Below, piece by piece: positions 62,493 through 64,000 of a DNA stretch of 64,000 nt. Made by a program: the position numbers and the translations under genes. The stretch covers positions 1 to 64,000 of the forward strand of contig JBGSTD010000010.1 of assembly GCA_041736675.1 (NCBI GenBank), read 5' to 3'. The stretch's first letter is position 1, and each line of letters begins with the position of its first letter. The notes under the pieces were generated by a model. The model was not told the DNA's origin and made no database searches. It worked only from the letters and a program-made list of their open reading frames with translations. Source of the stretch: Salaquimonas sp041736675. Lineage in GTDB: Bacteria; Pseudomonadota; Alphaproteobacteria; Rhizobiales; Rhizobiaceae.

Positions 62493-62975
62493 ATGATCCG
62501 GGCGACACGGGTGATTGATCATGTTCACGATCCGGCCACTAAAATTACGCTGGATGAAACAGCCCGCCACCGCCGCCGCATGGTGATGACCACCGACAGG
62601 ATGGCAAACGGATCAACGCTTCAATTCCTGCTCGACCTGCCAAAGGCGCAATTGCTGCGCCATGGTAACGGTCTGGTGCTTGAAGACGGCACGATTGTTG
62701 AAGTGCTGGCTGCCGCCGAACCCCTCCTTGAAATAAAAGCCGCCAATCAGGCGCATCTGCTTGCAATTGCATGGCAGATCGGCAACCGCCATCTTGCCGC
62801 CCAGATCAACGAAGCCAGCATCATTATCCGCCGCGATCATGTGATAAAGGCGATGCTCGAAGGACTTGGCGCGACGGTGACCGATATCATAGCGCCGTTT
62901 GATCCCGAAGGCGGCGCCTATGGCGGACAGCATCAGCCTCATTCCCATGGCGATGGCCACGACCATGAGCATTGA
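62493..62975 (+). CDS. ureE: Urease accessory protein UreE
   Basis: Nickel metallochaperone of 160 residues. The N-terminal UreE domain and the conserved RHRRRMVMTTD segment are clear. The His/Asp-rich end (HQPHSHGDGHDHEH) binds nickel. It overlaps the start of the next small gene by 11 bp. AAAGGCGG lies upstream. Confidence 0.94.
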   Translation: MIRATRVIDHVHDPATKITLDETARHRRRMVMTTDRMANGSTLQFLLDLPKAQLLRHGNGLVLEDGTIVEVLAAAEPLLEIKAANQAHLLAIAWQIGNRHLAAQINEASIIIRRDHVIKAMLEGLGATVTDIIAPFDPEGGAYGGQHQPHSHGDGHDHEH

Positions 62976-63186
62976 ACGGGTGGACTGGCATGGCGCATCA
63001 ATTAACGTCGATACCGTTATTGATGAAGGCTATAGAAACACTCAAAATGTGCGACGATTTTTCAAAAGTGAAGTCGGCGATGATTTCAGTTTTGACAGAT
63101 CTTTTATGGCATGGATGAAATCAAACACAGGCAAATCTCTTGGCGATGCGGTTCAAGAGTTCAAGCGACGCAAAAACCAACAATGA
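62965..63186 (+). CDS. DUF6434-like small protein
   Basis: A 73-residue protein whose WHGASINVDTVIDEGYRNTQNVRRFFKSEVGDDFSFDRSFMAWMKSN part resembles DUF6434 domains, which are often fused to SAP domains. It starts inside the end of ureE and its stop overlaps the ureF ATG (ATGA), so it is translationally coupled to both. The starting ATG at 62965 is chosen by product similarity. Confidence 0.75.
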   Translation: MSIERVDWHGASINVDTVIDEGYRNTQNVRRFFKSEVGDDFSFDRSFMAWMKSNTGKSLGDAVQEFKRRKNQQ

Positions 63187-63845
63187 CCGATCACCATTCT
63201 CTCTTGAAATTGCTTTCATGGCTCTCGCCGGCATTTCCAACCGGGGCATTCAGCTATTCGCACGGCCTTGAAGCTGCCGTCAGCGACGGGTTGGTCACCA
63301 ACAATGAAACCCTTGAAGCATGGCTGAATGCGTTGCTGACGAAGGGTCCCGGCTGGAACGATGCAATTTTTCTCGCAGAAGGTTGGCGCTCGTTTGCCTC
63401 GCCGGAAAAGATCAGTGAACTCGCTGATCTTGCCCTTGCCTTGACGGGCACAAAAGAACGCCATCTGGAAACCACCGCCCAGGGCAGCGCCTTTGCAAAA
63501 GCCGCAACCGCCTGGAACGAACCGGCCTGCCGCCTGCTGCCGCAGGATTGCCCGCTGCCGCTTGCCATCGGTGTGTTGGCAGGCGCGGAAGAGATCAACC
63601 TTGATGCAGCACTAACCGCCTATTTGCATGCCTATGTTTCCAACCAGATCCAGGCTGCCTTGCGGCTGATGCCACTTGGTCAGACAAACGCCCTCACAAT
63701 CCTGAAAGCGCTGGAGCGGACGATATCGAAGACTGCCCTGCGCGCTTCTTGTGCGACACTGGATGATCTTGGCAGCGCAACCTTCAACGCGGATATTGCC
63801 TCCATGCGGCATGAAACACTTCAATCAAGGATATTCAGATCATGA
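63183..63845 (+). CDS. ureF: Urease accessory protein UreF
   Basis: All-helical accessory protein of 220 residues that links UreD and UreG during urease activation. The motif LLSWLSPAFPTGAFSYSHGLE is diagnostic. ATG 63183 overlaps the stop of the previous gene, and its own stop overlaps the ureG ATG. Confidence 0.95.
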   Translation: MTDHHSLLKLLSWLSPAFPTGAFSYSHGLEAAVSDGLVTNNETLEAWLNALLTKGPGWNDAIFLAEGWRSFASPEKISELADLALALTGTKERHLETTAQGSAFAKAATAWNEPACRLLPQDCPLPLAIGVLAGAEEINLDAALTAYLHAYVSNQIQAALRLMPLGQTNALTILKALERTISKTALRASCATLDDLGSATFNADIASMRHETLQSRIFRS

Positions 63846-64000
63846 AAGGCAACGGTCCTTTGCGCGTCGGTATTGGCGGACCAGTCGGTTCCGGCAAAAC
63901 CACTCTCACCGCGCGTCTCTGCGAGGCAATGCGGGACCGTTTCGAGGTTGGGGTGATAACCAATGACATCTACACACGCGAAGATGCAGACGCGCTGGTA
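63842..64000 (+). CDS. ureG: Urease accessory GTPase UreG, N-terminal part (runs off right edge)
   Basis: The first 53 codons of UreG. The P-loop GGPVGSGKTTL (residues 12-22) and NDIYTREDADAL segment are visible. It hydrolyses GTP to drive nickel insertion. ATGA overlap with ureF. Confidence 0.97.
   Translation, partial: MKGNGPLRVGIGGPVGSGKTTLTARLCEAMRDRFEVGVITNDIYTREDADALV

Noticed and set aside
62044..62496. 150-codon plus-strand open frame before ureE
   Set aside because: It overlaps the DUF1127-like gene in another frame and has no recognisable product.

Overview
The window comes from an alphaproteobacterium, most likely of the order Hyphomicrobiales (Rhizobiales). The pointers are a complete division and cell-wall (dcw) cluster followed by lpxC, bamD, recN and ligA, an ALAS-type hemA, a fused ArsR-regulator/methyltransferase beside metF, an interrupted urease operon, TTAA-N7-TTAA (CtrA-type) sites, and a Rhizobiales-style palindromic repeat. 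Species is not assignable from the sequence alone.

Region 1 (1-24.8 kb, all minus strand) is read from right to left: mraZ, rsmH, ftsL, ftsI, murE, murF, mraY, murD, ftsW, murG, murC, murB, ddlB, ftsQ, ftsA, ftsZ, then lpxC, bamD, recN, a DUF922 protein and the 5' part of ligA. Most junctions are short ATGA/GTGA-type overlaps, and ftsL and ftsQ use TTG starts behind strong Shine-Dalgarno sequences. A good terminator follows ftsZ. About 270 bp upstream of mraZ is a 10-bp-periodic TGGGN array that looks like the MraZ operator, with a CtrA-type site beyond it.

Region 2 (25.4-36.2 kb) holds a three-gene operon (GMC oxidoreductase, enolase-superfamily enzyme, aldo/keto reductase), dgkA, a 53-residue cysteine-rich exported peptide, rnpB with its promoter, and envelope genes (alpha/beta hydrolase, lytic transglycosylase lipoprotein, AmpD-like amidase, TerB/DnaJ protein, META-domain protein).

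Region 3 (35.6-42.1 kb) has a winged-helix regulator divergent from a 1259-residue hydantoinase/oxoprolinase. The enzyme gene carries an in-frame, hairpin-rich insertion. Next comes an AT-richer accessory stretch with a 117-bp palindromic repeat, an unexplained segment, and a possible HEPN-like gene.

Region 4 (42.2-56.7 kb) includes a CAP-domain lipoprotein, an EamA transporter, metF with its ArsR-methyltransferase regulator, a TetR-controlled molybdenum hydroxylase (iorAB-like) with a dihaem cytochrome c, cycA-hemA behind an FNR/FixK-type box, an extensin-like peptidase and a FAD oxidoreductase.

Region 5 (57.0-64 kb) is the urease operon ureD-A-B-C-E-F-G, running off the right edge. It is interrupted by small genes: LprI-like, a phasin-like/'antifreeze' type protein, a BrnT/BrnA toxin-antitoxin pair with its own operator-promoter, a quinol-monooxygenase-like protein, a DUF1127-like protein and a DUF6434-like protein.

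No tRNA, rRNA, CRISPR array, transposase or prophage gene was recognised.
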